From CBDFHF01 sp965247565 (GTDB lineage: Bacteria; Pseudomonadota; Gammaproteobacteria; Methylococcales; Methylomonadaceae): a DNA stretch of 64,000 nucleotides. The notes beneath the pieces were generated by a model. That model saw only the letters and a program-made list of their open reading frames with translations, did not search any database and was not told the DNA's origin. Numbering within the stretch: the stretch's first letter is position 1; each line of letters begins with the position of its first letter. Shown piece after piece: positions 1 through 7,946 of this stretch. Both the position numbers and the translations under genes were made by a program. The stretch covers positions 2,607,565-2,671,564 of the forward strand of contig CBDFHF010000003.1 in NCBI GenBank assembly GCA_965247565.1, read 5' to 3'.

Positions 1-2
1 CA

Positions 3-179
3 GCACCAATCGGTGTCGAAAATAACATTAAAATTAATATGTGCGCTCTTTTCATTATATTTTTGTTTATAGAGTGGAATAGGGCTTATGTCTTTTGGAT
101 TATACAAAATGTAAACCTACAAGACACTGAAACACTTAAAGTATTGAGTTTCATTCTAAAAAGCGTTAAGAAAAATTGA
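3..179 (+). CDS. C-terminal fragment of a membrane protein, possibly MBOAT O-acyltransferase (5' end outside window)
   Basis: An open frame runs from the window edge to a TGA at 177-179 and gives about 58 residues. It has a hydrophobic stretch (MCALFIIFLFIEW) followed by a basic tail ending in KSVKKN. A membrane helix ending in an acidic-Trp pair resembles the C-terminal end of MBOAT-type (AlgI-like) O-acyltransferases, which would fit beside polysaccharide genes, but the fragment is too short to be sure. It converges with the pyruvyl transferase on the other strand. Confidence 0.4.
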   Translation, partial: APIGVENNIKINMCALFIIFLFIEWNRAYVFWIIQNVNLQDTETLKVLSFILKSVKKN

Positions 180-240
180 TCGATTAATTGTTTAAAAATC
201 GGGTCCGAGCATTGTCAGATATTTCTTATTTCTATTTTAT

Positions 241-291
241 GGTTTTTTAGTTTCGCAATGCTCTCGAAACAACTAAAAACCAACCCACACC
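241..291. terminator. Candidate bidirectional terminator hairpin
   Basis: An imperfect inverted repeat (GGTTTTTTAGTTTCG, 9-base loop, CGAAACAACTAAAAACC) lies between two convergent genes. It has T-rich and A-rich flanks on the two arms. Seen in sequence; function inferred from position. Confidence 0.35.
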
Positions 292-312
292 CATCATGCA
301 AATGAATGCGCT

Positions 313-1521
313 TTAATTAACTGCTATTTTCAATATGTTGTGTAGATTTTCTGAAGCAAGCTGGATTAGTTCGTTCCTCTTTTCTAATCTGGATGATTCA
401 GGAACCGCTAGCACAACCTTAGCCAATTCGTGTATTTTGCTGATTTCGGGGCAAATTTTTTGTTCAGGAATATCCCAAGCTTCCAAATAAAAATCTAATT
501 TAGATTTTCTGTCACTTAAGCCAATATGCGGAACAGCAAAGGATTGCGATGTAACGTTGCCATGCAAACTCGTACCTATAAACAAAGATGCCGCAGCAAT
601 TGAATACATTATCTCCCAAATATTGGCATTTTCACTGATAACCTCACACGGTGTTTTGATGTGGTCTTTTAACTCTTTCAAGCCTTTTTGGTCGTCGAGC
701 CCCACGTACCGTCCAATCGGGAGTAAAAGCGCCCTTAGGCCATGATCGGTATATATTTTTTCAAGCTGGGCGGCTATTTCGTTAACGTTTTGTTTAACAT
801 AGCCGTAATTGGCATGAAAACAAACATAACGACCTTGCGATACTAAGTTTTTTAAATCTGAATTTACCACTGTTTCAAGATGGCTCAGTGGATATTGTTC
901 GGACATTAATACGGCGGAATCTGGAACTAAATGAACAGGTGTTTTGTTTTCAATTGTCGCACAAATACTTTTTGTTTCGGCATCTCTTACAGACAGGTAA
1001 GCAGAGGTAGAAAGTTTTTTTAGCGCAAGTGCTTTAAGGTTTTCAGGTAAAGCGCCTAACTCTGAACCACCAGCTGCGTTATACATAACTTTAACTTTAG
1101 CGGTAAAATCGTCCGGCGAAGCTATCCATGGAAATTCGGATTTAGCCCCAAAATAAAAACGAATTAGCTTAATAGTTAATTCATAGCCAAGTAGTCTACT
1201 CGCGTAATACAACAATTTGTTACCGCTATCTCCTAACAGATTAGCGTACATACTTTGCCAGTCAGAACCTAAAATGCCTCCTCCACAGAAGTAGATGACA
1301 TCGCCATCAGCCACGCCGCCGTTTTTATACAACTCCGATATGGGTTTTGTTTTTAAAGCACCAAACCTGGAGTAGTCACTGTGGATAAGGGCGTAGCTAT
1401 CGAAATTTAAATCCGGATAATTTTTAGTTATAAAATTCTTTGAAATAATCGGAAAGAGCAGGTCGCCATAGTTAAATCGGTCAAAAGCGCCGATGGCATA
1501 GATAGTCTGATTTTTTTTCAT
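313..1521 (-). CDS. Polysaccharide pyruvyl transferase family protein
   Basis: A 402-residue protein with the polysaccharide pyruvyl transferase (CsaB/WcaK-like, PF04230) layout. An N-terminal segment holds FNYGDLLFPI, a middle GGG motif follows (YFCGGGILGS), and the C-terminal signature GTSLHGNVTSQSFAVPHIG near residue 317 is the conserved SLHG region. The family transfers pyruvate from phosphoenolpyruvate to a sugar of an exopolysaccharide or lipopolysaccharide repeat as a ketal, in the cytoplasm. The start has no strong Shine-Dalgarno but the coding frame begins just there. It lies 44 bases downstream of the flippase gene and is probably co-transcribed with it. The acceptor sugar cannot be deduced. 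Confidence 0.85.
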   Translation of the reverse strand: MKKNQTIYAIGAFDRFNYGDLLFPIISKNFITKNYPDLNFDSYALIHSDYSRFGALKTKPISELYKNGGVADGDVIYFCGGGILGSDWQSMYANLLGDSGNKLLYYASRLLGYELTIKLIRFYFGAKSEFPWIASPDDFTAKVKVMYNAAGGSELGALPENLKALALKKLSTSAYLSVRDAETKSICATIENKTPVHLVPDSAVLMSEQYPLSHLETVVNSDLKNLVSQGRYVCFHANYGYVKQNVNEIAAQLEKIYTDHGLRALLLPIGRYVGLDDQKGLKELKDHIKTPCEVISENANIWEIMYSIAAASLFIGTSLHGNVTSQSFAVPHIGLSDRKSKLDFYLEAWDIPEQKICPEISKIHELAKVVLAVPESSRLEKRNELIQLASENLHNILKIAVN

Positions 1522-1565
1522 AATTACTTCGTTTATGTATTTAAGTTGAGTGGATATTTGATGCT

Positions 1566-3053
1566 TTATATCGACGGTTTTCTAATTCTTTGCGTGAGTT
1601 CTTGTTCTATTCCAGGAGGCTTGCGCATAATGAACCACATCATTAGCAGAATACTGGCAAATGTTAATGCACCGATAGCTATTAGGACTGCTAATAAAAT
1701 CCCCGGAGGGAGTTCATGATATTTTTTTTGGAAAAAATCTAGCACAAAAAACATACCCACTCCCGCCATTACAGGTCTTATCCACGCTGATAGGATGGTC
1801 AAAAAATTGATAGATTTAAACATTTTTAGTAAATAAAAAAGCCTTAAAAAAGCTAAAGCCGTAACAGCAAGCCGTCCGTATAGGATAGTCTGAAAGTCGA
1901 AATGATTTTCAGAAAGACCAAATACAACGGCTAAAGTCGCAATGCCTTCTACAATATAAAGCAGTGAAAAGTCCCGTGCCCTATTCATTAATAATAGAAA
2001 CTGACCGATAGGTTGATTAAACCCGCTGATGGCATTCAGTATAGCTAGTAATGCCAGCATATGAGCGGCTTGTGTGTATTGGGCTCCGTAAACGAGACTT
2101 AATGCAGGTTCCGCAATCGCGGCTAAACCAACGCCGGTAGCCATCGCTAATGTAGCGCTAATGTTAAATATTTTTTTTACGTTACTTTCCAGCCATGCTC
2201 GATCATCTTGTTTGGTTGCTAACGCAGGTAATAATGCTCTTCCCAAAGGGTACAAAAGCTCAAATACTGCCATTGAAGCCAATTCGCCAGATATGGCGTA
2301 CAAACCTAACAGGGCAGGGCTGAAATAGACCGCTAAAATTAGCCGATCAGCTTTGTTGGTAAGAAACATCGCAACGGAGCGTACCATGATCCAAAACGAG
2401 AAGCCGAGCATTTCCTTGCGAGCAGATAAGGAAAAGCGGGGTCTATAGCTATGCATTAAGTAGCTCAATAACAATTTTGCGAGCATCCGGACGAATCCAC
2501 CGAAAACCAGAGCCCAATAAGATCGTAACCAAAATGCTAAGGCAACGGTTGAGATTACCCCGATCACTTGAACCAGAACATTGATCTGAAAGTCTTTGTG
2601 GTAATCAAGATTGCGCCGAAAGTCAGCTATGCCGATATTTGTTAAACCACTAACAAACAGCGTTGCGCCCATGGCGTACAACACCATTTCGTATCGGGGG
2701 TCATTGTAAAACTTATAAGAAAAAAAACCTGCCACTACTATCAAACAGGCAGATAATGTATGAATAAGGATGGTAAAAGTCCAAACGGTATCGTAATGCT
2801 TACGCTCAGGTTTTGGGTGGCGTATCAGTGCGGTGTCAGCACCCAGGTCGGTAAATGCGTCCATTAATCCAATAATTGCAGTCGTTACCGCAATAACACC
2901 AAAGTCAGCAGGCGTTAATAATCTAGCGATAACAACCATGGAAGCAAGTCCCATGAATCGAGATAGCCAGCGCAAACCGATGCCCCAGAATGCACCACGG
3001 ATGGCTTTTTGCCCCAATGTTTTTGTCTTAGGAGCGGGCTGAGGGGAGTTCAT
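1566..3053 (-). CDS. Oligosaccharide flippase, WzxC-like
   Basis: A 495-residue polytopic membrane protein of the polysaccharide transporter (MOP/MATE-like) superfamily. The N-terminus (LGQKAIRGAFWGIGLRW, then VVIARLLTPADFGVIAV) is typical of WzxC/lipopolysaccharide biosynthesis flippases. About a dozen hydrophobic segments follow to the C-terminus. The family moves undecaprenyl-linked oligosaccharide repeat units across the inner membrane. It is upstream of the pyruvyl transferase in the same orientation. A second, unrelated flippase lies at 38.4-39.8 kb, so two polymers, or one active and one redundant flippase, are possible. Confidence 0.88.
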   Translation of the reverse strand: MNSPQPAPKTKTLGQKAIRGAFWGIGLRWLSRFMGLASMVVIARLLTPADFGVIAVTTAIIGLMDAFTDLGADTALIRHPKPERKHYDTVWTFTILIHTLSACLIVVAGFFSYKFYNDPRYEMVLYAMGATLFVSGLTNIGIADFRRNLDYHKDFQINVLVQVIGVISTVALAFWLRSYWALVFGGFVRMLAKLLLSYLMHSYRPRFSLSARKEMLGFSFWIMVRSVAMFLTNKADRLILAVYFSPALLGLYAISGELASMAVFELLYPLGRALLPALATKQDDRAWLESNVKKIFNISATLAMATGVGLAAIAEPALSLVYGAQYTQAAHMLALLAILNAISGFNQPIGQFLLLMNRARDFSLLYIVEGIATLAVVFGLSENHFDFQTILYGRLAVTALAFLRLFYLLKMFKSINFLTILSAWIRPVMAGVGMFFVLDFFQKKYHELPPGILLAVLIAIGALTFASILLMMWFIMRKPPGIEQELTQRIRKPSI

Positions 3054-3348
3054 ATAATAAAATTTAACATGTGTTGTGTTTGCTTAGCGTTTACCTAAGT
3101 TGCGCGTTGGCTTAACTTCGCAGAGCTCAAGCTTTGCGACATCAATGCAAGTCCTGAAAGTTAGTACTTGTCAGCAAAGTTAACTATTTTGCTCAGGCTC
3201 ATCACTATATACGCTGGAAATATTGAATATAATTGAAGACGTCCCATACTCGGTTCTTATCAAAATAACTCTGCAAGTATAGCTAACATTTTAGCGGTTC
3301 TGTGAAATAAAAATCCCGATTAAACATCAAATTATATTTTTTGGGGCG
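3054..3348. other. Divergent intergenic region
   Basis: AT-rich DNA between the divergent flippase and glycosyltransferase genes. I see no gene. The right end runs into a good sigma70-like promoter for the plus-strand glycosyltransferase. Confidence 0.5.
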
Positions 3349-3376
3349 TTGAGATAACCTGTTGACGCACTATAAT
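3349..3376 (+). promoter_or_regulatory. Sigma70-like promoter for the GT2 gene
   Basis: TTGAGA (3349-3354), a 16-base spacer and a perfect TATAAT (3371-3376). Transcription would begin near 3383, downstream of the ATG at 3379, so this promoter argues for translation from the second ATG at 3421. Confidence 0.55.
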
Positions 3377-3420
3377 CAATGTTTGATTTAACTACAATTG
3401 AAGGTCTTCAAATTTTGAAC

Positions 3421-4479
3421 ATGATTCCAGTAGCTAGTGTTGTTATGACGACTTACAATGGCAGTCGTTTTTTGAGAGAAACAATAGACTCAATTCTCAA
3501 TCAATCTTATGAGAATTTTGAATTTATCATTGTTGATGACTGTTCAACCGATAATACGTTAGAAGTCATAAGAAGCTACTCCGACGCAAGAATCAAATTG
3601 TTTCCGAATGAGAGAAATTTGGGTATAAGCCATTCCCGCAATAAAGGGCTCAGTTTGGTCACAGGTTCTTACGTTTTTGCGACTGATCAGGATGATATTA
3701 GTTTGCCTGATCGGTTAAAGAAGCAAATCGATTTTATGGTTACGAATCCTCAAGCCTCAATGGTTGCCTCAGCGGCGAAGGAGTTGCGTAATGGCAAGAC
3801 TGTCTCTCGCTATGGGGGAGAAGTCAGGCCTCACATCTTGCATTGGCGCTTATTTACTCGCTGCAATATAGTGCATTCTTCGGTTTGTATGAAAGCAGAA
3901 GTTATAAAAAGTCATCAGCTTTTTTATGACCAAACTTATCATTATGCGGAAGATTATGCTCTGTTTCATAAGCTTGCAGAATTCGGAGAGATTGCAATTC
4001 TTGACGAAGAGTTAGTCGTCTATCGGGAGCATGATACCAATGCCAGTTTAAAGCATAACGAGGAGATGAGCTTTAATGGACGTCAATTTTTGAAGAAACA
4101 GTATTATGATTTTTTACACATAGCTGTTGATAATGCGGTAATTGAAAACATTTGGAAGCTGTTCATATCGGGTGATGCAATAGCTGATCGGACTTCACTA
4201 AAGCTGGTTGGGCTTACCTATTTCGACTTGCTAGAGAAGTTTGTTAATGAAAAGAAAGGATTAACTGAAGAACAGGTTCAGGAGCTAACTTCTTTTTCCA
4301 TAAATGAATGGTGGCGTGTGGTTTGCAAAAACGTCAACGCAGCAAGTGATCTTGGATTGTTTTTCGCTTACAAAGATGTGGTTAAAGATGGTAGTTTTTG
4401 TTTTTCTTGGTTCGATGTCCTTTTTTGTGTCGCTAACGTTGTCTATAAATCAACGAAACGGGCTATTTTTAAAAAGTAA
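3421..4479 (+). CDS. Glycosyltransferase family 2
   Basis: From the ATG at 3421 the protein is 352 residues. It opens directly with the GT2 (GT-A) fold: IPVASVVMTTYNG, then IIVDDCSTDNT, the nucleotide-binding Asp pair, then DQDD as the metal-binding DxD-like motif. A longer frame starts at 3379 (14 extra residues), but the promoter at 3349-3376 places the likely transcript start after that ATG, and GT2 enzymes normally begin just before the first beta strand. Neither start has a strong ribosome site. It would transfer a sugar from a nucleotide-sugar donor to a lipid-linked glycan in the cytoplasm. The gene stands alone on the plus strand, divergent from the flippase. The C-terminal 120 residues are not recognisable. 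Confidence 0.85.
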   Translation: MIPVASVVMTTYNGSRFLRETIDSILNQSYENFEFIIVDDCSTDNTLEVIRSYSDARIKLFPNERNLGISHSRNKGLSLVTGSYVFATDQDDISLPDRLKKQIDFMVTNPQASMVASAAKELRNGKTVSRYGGEVRPHILHWRLFTRCNIVHSSVCMKAEVIKSHQLFYDQTYHYAEDYALFHKLAEFGEIAILDEELVVYREHDTNASLKHNEEMSFNGRQFLKKQYYDFLHIAVDNAVIENIWKLFISGDAIADRTSLKLVGLTYFDLLEKFVNEKKGLTEEQVQELTSFSINEWWRVVCKNVNAASDLGLFFAYKDVVKDGSFCFSWFDVLFCVANVVYKSTKRAIFKK

Positions 4480-4566
4480 ACCGGATTTAAAATGGTATAC
4501 CAAGCGCTCACAGGTCGAGCGCATCATGCGAAACATGATCTCTGTCAGTCATTATTGGGTTACCCT

Positions 4567-5559
4567 TTAAATACCCAGATGATGATTACCGTAAACACGC
4601 CCGAATATTTCTTTTTTTGCCTCCAGCCAATCACTAAGTTCGTTACCGGGTGAGAAGGCTCGCTTTTCAGCTTTATAATAGGCAGCTTCAGCGATCATGG
4701 TTTTCAGGTTAACACTGTCATGATTAGGGTTTGTCGATTCAGGTGCGTGATCAGCATAACCGAAGCCAAAACTAATCAACCCTAAAATAGTTTGTGGTGA
4801 CTGTGTGGATATACCTACTTCGGCCGGTTCTGCTTCTACCTTGGTTCTAAATAGACGGTCCCATAGTGATAGCACAGCACCGTAGTTACTATCATGCTCG
4901 CTACGCTCGGTTGAATGGTGAGTACGATGCAAATAAGGCGTGATTATCAACTTTCCAAGCCAGCTTTCGTGGGGAAAAGTAACATTGCTATGATGAAGCA
5001 TAACGAAACCGGTGAACAGACCCTCAATTAGCAGCATGAGTGATTTGTCCAACCCTAGTACTAGGATATAAACCGACTTTAAAAGCGTGGTTAGCAACAG
5101 CTCAACTATGTGCACACGAAACGCGGTGGTAACATTTACCATGGGATCGCTATGATGCACTCTGTGGAATTGCCACAGGCAATCGAAGCGGTGACAGGTT
5201 TGGTGCCAGAGATAGAATAACAAATCAAAGCATAAAAAAGCTAAGACGGCCCTCAAAATCGGGCTGGGGATATGATTCAGCAAGCCTTGATTCGCATTGT
5301 ATTGGGATGTCAACAACAGTGTTACTGCGCTTATAAACGAAACAATTGTACTGTTCACTATGAACATACCCACGTTTCTGCAATAAGACCGCCGGACCAG
5401 GATGTGATTCCTGTTTTTATTGGGGCAGGTAGCCTCGAAAGCTACCAGCACGCTAAAGAGCGTCAATAGAAGAATCGCTGCTAATTCACCGGGTGCAATT
5501 TCAGGCCATGATAAATAAACATTGATGAAGGTGATTAATGACGTAGTATCAATTGACAT
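4567..5559 (-). CDS. Sterol desaturase/fatty acid hydroxylase family protein
   Basis: A 330-residue integral membrane protein with the fatty acid hydroxylase superfamily (PF04116) histidine clusters: HxxxH (HQTCH, residues 119-123), HxxHH (HRVHH, 132-136) and a distal HRTHH. These ligate a di-iron centre. N-terminal hydrophobic segments anchor it. The family uses O2 to hydroxylate or desaturate lipids or sterols; the substrate cannot be told from sequence. It converges with the GT2 gene. Downstream of its start, the DNA toward 5687 carries the IS1 insertion. Confidence 0.85.
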   Translation of the reverse strand: MSIDTTSLITFINVYLSWPEIAPGELAAILLLTLFSVLVAFEATCPNKNRNHILVRRSYCRNVGMFIVNSTIVSFISAVTLLLTSQYNANQGLLNHIPSPILRAVLAFLCFDLLFYLWHQTCHRFDCLWQFHRVHHSDPMVNVTTAFRVHIVELLLTTLLKSVYILVLGLDKSLMLLIEGLFTGFVMLHHSNVTFPHESWLGKLIITPYLHRTHHSTERSEHDSNYGAVLSLWDRLFRTKVEAEPAEVGISTQSPQTILGLISFGFGYADHAPESTNPNHDSVNLKTMIAEAAYYKAEKRAFSPGNELSDWLEAKKEIFGRVYGNHHLGI

Positions 5560-5686
5560 TAGCTTATCCTCGTTACTTTAAAAGCTAAACTTGTGCTTTA
5601 AATGCTAAACCATTCGTATTAACGGTTGGTTAAAGAGCGTTGACAACTTAATTACAGCAATCCTTATGCCATGGATTGTTTTTTTT

Positions 5687-6442
5687 GGTATTGCTAAATT
5701 ATTATAGATACTGTATAAGTTTTGGCTATTCAAAGATGCGCTGGAGGGTGCTATGGAATGTCCAAAATGTGGTAAGCGGCCGAGCTGTAAAGACGGTTTG
5801 GCGAGCGGTCGGCAGCGCTATTTATGCAAAGATTGTAACCATCGATATACTGTCGCACAGCGTTCCGGCGCTGGGGATAAAGCAGTAAAGCGGCAAGCGT
5901 TGGAGCTTTACCTGGAAGGACTCGGATTCAGGTCTATTGGCCGTGTCCTAGGGTTCAGCAATGTCACGATTTTGAATTGGATCAGGTCGTTTGGCGAAAA
6001 GCTCGATGCCATAAAAAGCGACGGGGGCGTCCAAGTGGTGGAGCTGGACGAAATGCACAGTTACGTTGGCTCAAAAAAAACTATTGCTGGATATGGATTG
6101 CTGTTGATAGATATGGAAAAAGGTTCCTCGGCTGCGTACTGGGTTCCAGGGCGACTGTCACGGGAGAAAAGCTCTGGCAAGCCATAGCGGGCGAGGCGGT
6201 TGGGCAGGTGATGACGGATCACTGGCAACCTTACGAGGCCTTTGTCCCCAGGGGTCGGCACACGCAATCAAAGGCTGAAACCTATACTGTTGAAGGATAT
6301 AACAGTTTATTCAGGCATTTCCTAGCCAGGCTGCGCCGCAAATCAAAATGCTACAGCAAATGCCAAAAAATGCTGAAATACTCTGTTAAGTTGTTTATGG
6401 CTAAATGGAATAACGAAATATCTATATTAGTTTAGCAATGCC
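5687..6442 (+). mobile_element. Complete IS1-family insertion sequence
   Basis: A 756-bp element. The left end GGTATTGCTAAATTATTATAG (5687-5707) matches the inverted right end with about three mismatches. It is flanked on both sides by GTTTTTTTT (5678-5686 and 6443-6451), a 9-bp target duplication characteristic of IS1. It carries one transposase in two frames joined at an A8 run near 6076. All structural parts look intact. Confidence 0.92.
5753..6435 (+). CDS. IS1-family transposase, InsA-InsB fusion by -1 frameshift
   Basis: The first frame (5753 onward) has an N-terminal zinc finger (CPKCGKRPSC, CKDCNH), a helix-turn-helix (GFRSIGRVLGFSNVTILNWI) and the catalytic start ELDEMHSYVGSKK. Translation must slip back one base in the A-run at 6076-6083 to continue as NYCWIWIAVDRYGKRFLG and reach DHWQPYEAF and the C-terminal YTVEGYNSLFRHFLARLRRK. 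The first frame alone stops at 6187. The same -1 slippage on an A-run is known to make the InsAB' transposase in IS1. The frames and motifs are seen here; programmed slippage is inferred. Confidence 0.88.
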
Positions 6443-6655
6443 GTTTTTTTTATATTAAAGATAGAGTGATGTATCTCAAGCATTGATAAATAAGTAATTT
6501 CTTGTAAAGACAAGTTTTCCTCTAAGTAACGCATAAGAAAAATTGTTTTGCTTGCACTCCTATTGTTTATCATTAAGGTGCAAATAGCGTTTTATCGTGC
6601 TTAATTGTGCGCCTTTTAAGGGCTTTTTTTTGAAATTGAATCAATAGGTTGATGA

Positions 6656-6976
6656 ATGTCTGATTGGGTAGACGTAATAAGCGAAAACGGTTTGGCAAAT
6701 GGTGAGCATGTTGTTGTTGAAGTGGATGGTACCGAAGTCGCCGTATTTAAACTGGATGGTTGTTTTTACGCCATTGAAGATGTGTGTTCACACGATGGCG
6801 CAGAGATAGCCAGCGGTGAATTAGATGGGGATGAAATTATTTGTCCACGACATGGCGCTCGCTTTTGCATAAAAACAGGAGCAGTTAAATCTGCACCGGC
6901 TTATGAAGGTATTAGTTGTTTTGAGACACGGCTAGAGCAGGGTAGGATACAGGTTAGAGATAATCGTTGGGATTGA
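6656..6976 (+). CDS. Rieske [2Fe-2S] ferredoxin
   Basis: A 106-residue soluble Rieske protein. The cluster ligands are Cys44 and His46 (CSH) and Cys63 and His66 (CPRH), spaced as in the ferredoxin subunits of non-haem iron oxygenase systems (BphF/NdoA-like). It would carry electrons in the cytoplasm to a partner oxygenase, but no oxygenase or reductase gene is adjacent. It sits about 200 bases upstream of sdhC in the same orientation, possibly separately transcribed. Confidence 0.88.
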   Translation: MSDWVDVISENGLANGEHVVVEVDGTEVAVFKLDGCFYAIEDVCSHDGAEIASGELDGDEIICPRHGARFCIKTGAVKSAPAYEGISCFETRLEQGRIQVRDNRWD

Positions 6977-7178
6977 AGAAATAGTGTATTGATTTTTATG
7001 ATCCAAGAATACCCTGTTTACTACTTGGTTGTAATAGTCGATGTGTGGTACAACTTGCCGACTTGGGTTGTTAGACAGGTTGTTGAAAAACAGCTTTTTA
7101 AACCCAACCCGTTACGTTAAGCCATTAAGAAGTAAAAACGCTGACTGATTTTTGAATTCAATACTATGTGACTTGATT

Positions 7179-7553
7179 ATGGCAAATAATAGCAACAGAC
7201 CAACATCGCCCCATTTGCAGGTTTATAAGCTGCCTTTAACGGGTATTATTTCGATATCACATCGTATGACCGGGGTTATGTTGTCCGCAGGGTTGATTTT
7301 ATTTGTGTTTATAGTAACCGCTATCGGTAATGCACAATCTTATCAATCCATGCAAGACTTGATGGCTACAGGTGTGCTCAAGCTTGTTTACTGGGGTTTT
7401 ATTTATGCGCTGTTTTTCCATTTGTGTCATGGCATCCGGCATTTATTTTGGGATGCAGGACTTGGATTTGAGAAAGACACCTTGAATAACTATGCGGTTT
7501 ACGAGTTACTCGTCTCTTGGATGCTAACACTTGTTGTTTTTATTTCTTTCTAA
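7179..7553 (+). CDS. sdhC: Succinate dehydrogenase cytochrome b556 subunit
   Basis: A 124-residue membrane anchor with three hydrophobic helices. The signature RPTSPHLQVYKLPLTGIISI, then SHRMTG near the N-terminus, belongs to SdhC. The His of HLCHGIRHLFWD is the expected haem b ligand region. I chose the ATG at 7179 (MANNSNRP) rather than an upstream TTG at 7152, because family members begin this way. It is the first gene of the sdhCDABE operon, with 9 bases to sdhD. The product anchors SdhAB in the inner membrane and binds quinone. Confidence 0.95.
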   Translation: MANNSNRPTSPHLQVYKLPLTGIISISHRMTGVMLSAGLILFVFIVTAIGNAQSYQSMQDLMATGVLKLVYWGFIYALFFHLCHGIRHLFWDAGLGFEKDTLNNYAVYELLVSWMLTLVVFISF

Positions 7554-7562
7554 GCTGCTGTT

Positions 7563-7943
7563 ATGACTTATAAAACTTCTCTTTCCGTCGCTCGCGGCTT
7601 GGGTTCCGCACACAGTGGAACTGGGCATTGGTGGATGCAGCGGGTTACCGCAGTAGCGCTCATCCCTTTATCATTTTGGTTAATCAAATTGTTGAATTTA
7701 AGCATTCACGCTCCTTACCAACAAACCTTATTATGGCTAGCTGAACCACTCAATACTGTAGCCATTGTTGCCTGGATTCTGGCAGTTTTTTACCATGCCG
7801 CTTTGGGTTTACAAGTGGTTATTGAAGACTATGTGGCCGCTGAAGGAATTAAGATGGTTGCTATCTGGGTAAGTCATCTGTTTTTCTTTGGGTTAGCTCT
7901 TGCAGCTCTGTTAGCTGTGTTTCGTGTTGTTCTCACAGGCTAA
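7563..7943 (+). CDS. sdhD: Succinate dehydrogenase hydrophobic membrane anchor subunit
   Basis: A 126-residue protein with three membrane helices. The N-terminal motif GSAHSGTGHWWMQRVTAVAL and the C-terminal FYHAALGLQVVIEDYV match SdhD. The latter carries the haem-proximal His region and the EDY segment whose Tyr contacts ubiquinone in E. coli. It lies between sdhC and sdhA with gaps of 9 and 3 bases, so it is certainly in the same transcript. Confidence 0.94.
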   Translation: MTYKTSLSVARGLGSAHSGTGHWWMQRVTAVALIPLSFWLIKLLNLSIHAPYQQTLLWLAEPLNTVAIVAWILAVFYHAALGLQVVIEDYVAAEGIKMVAIWVSHLFFFGLALAALLAVFRVVLTG

Positions 7944-7946
7944 AAT

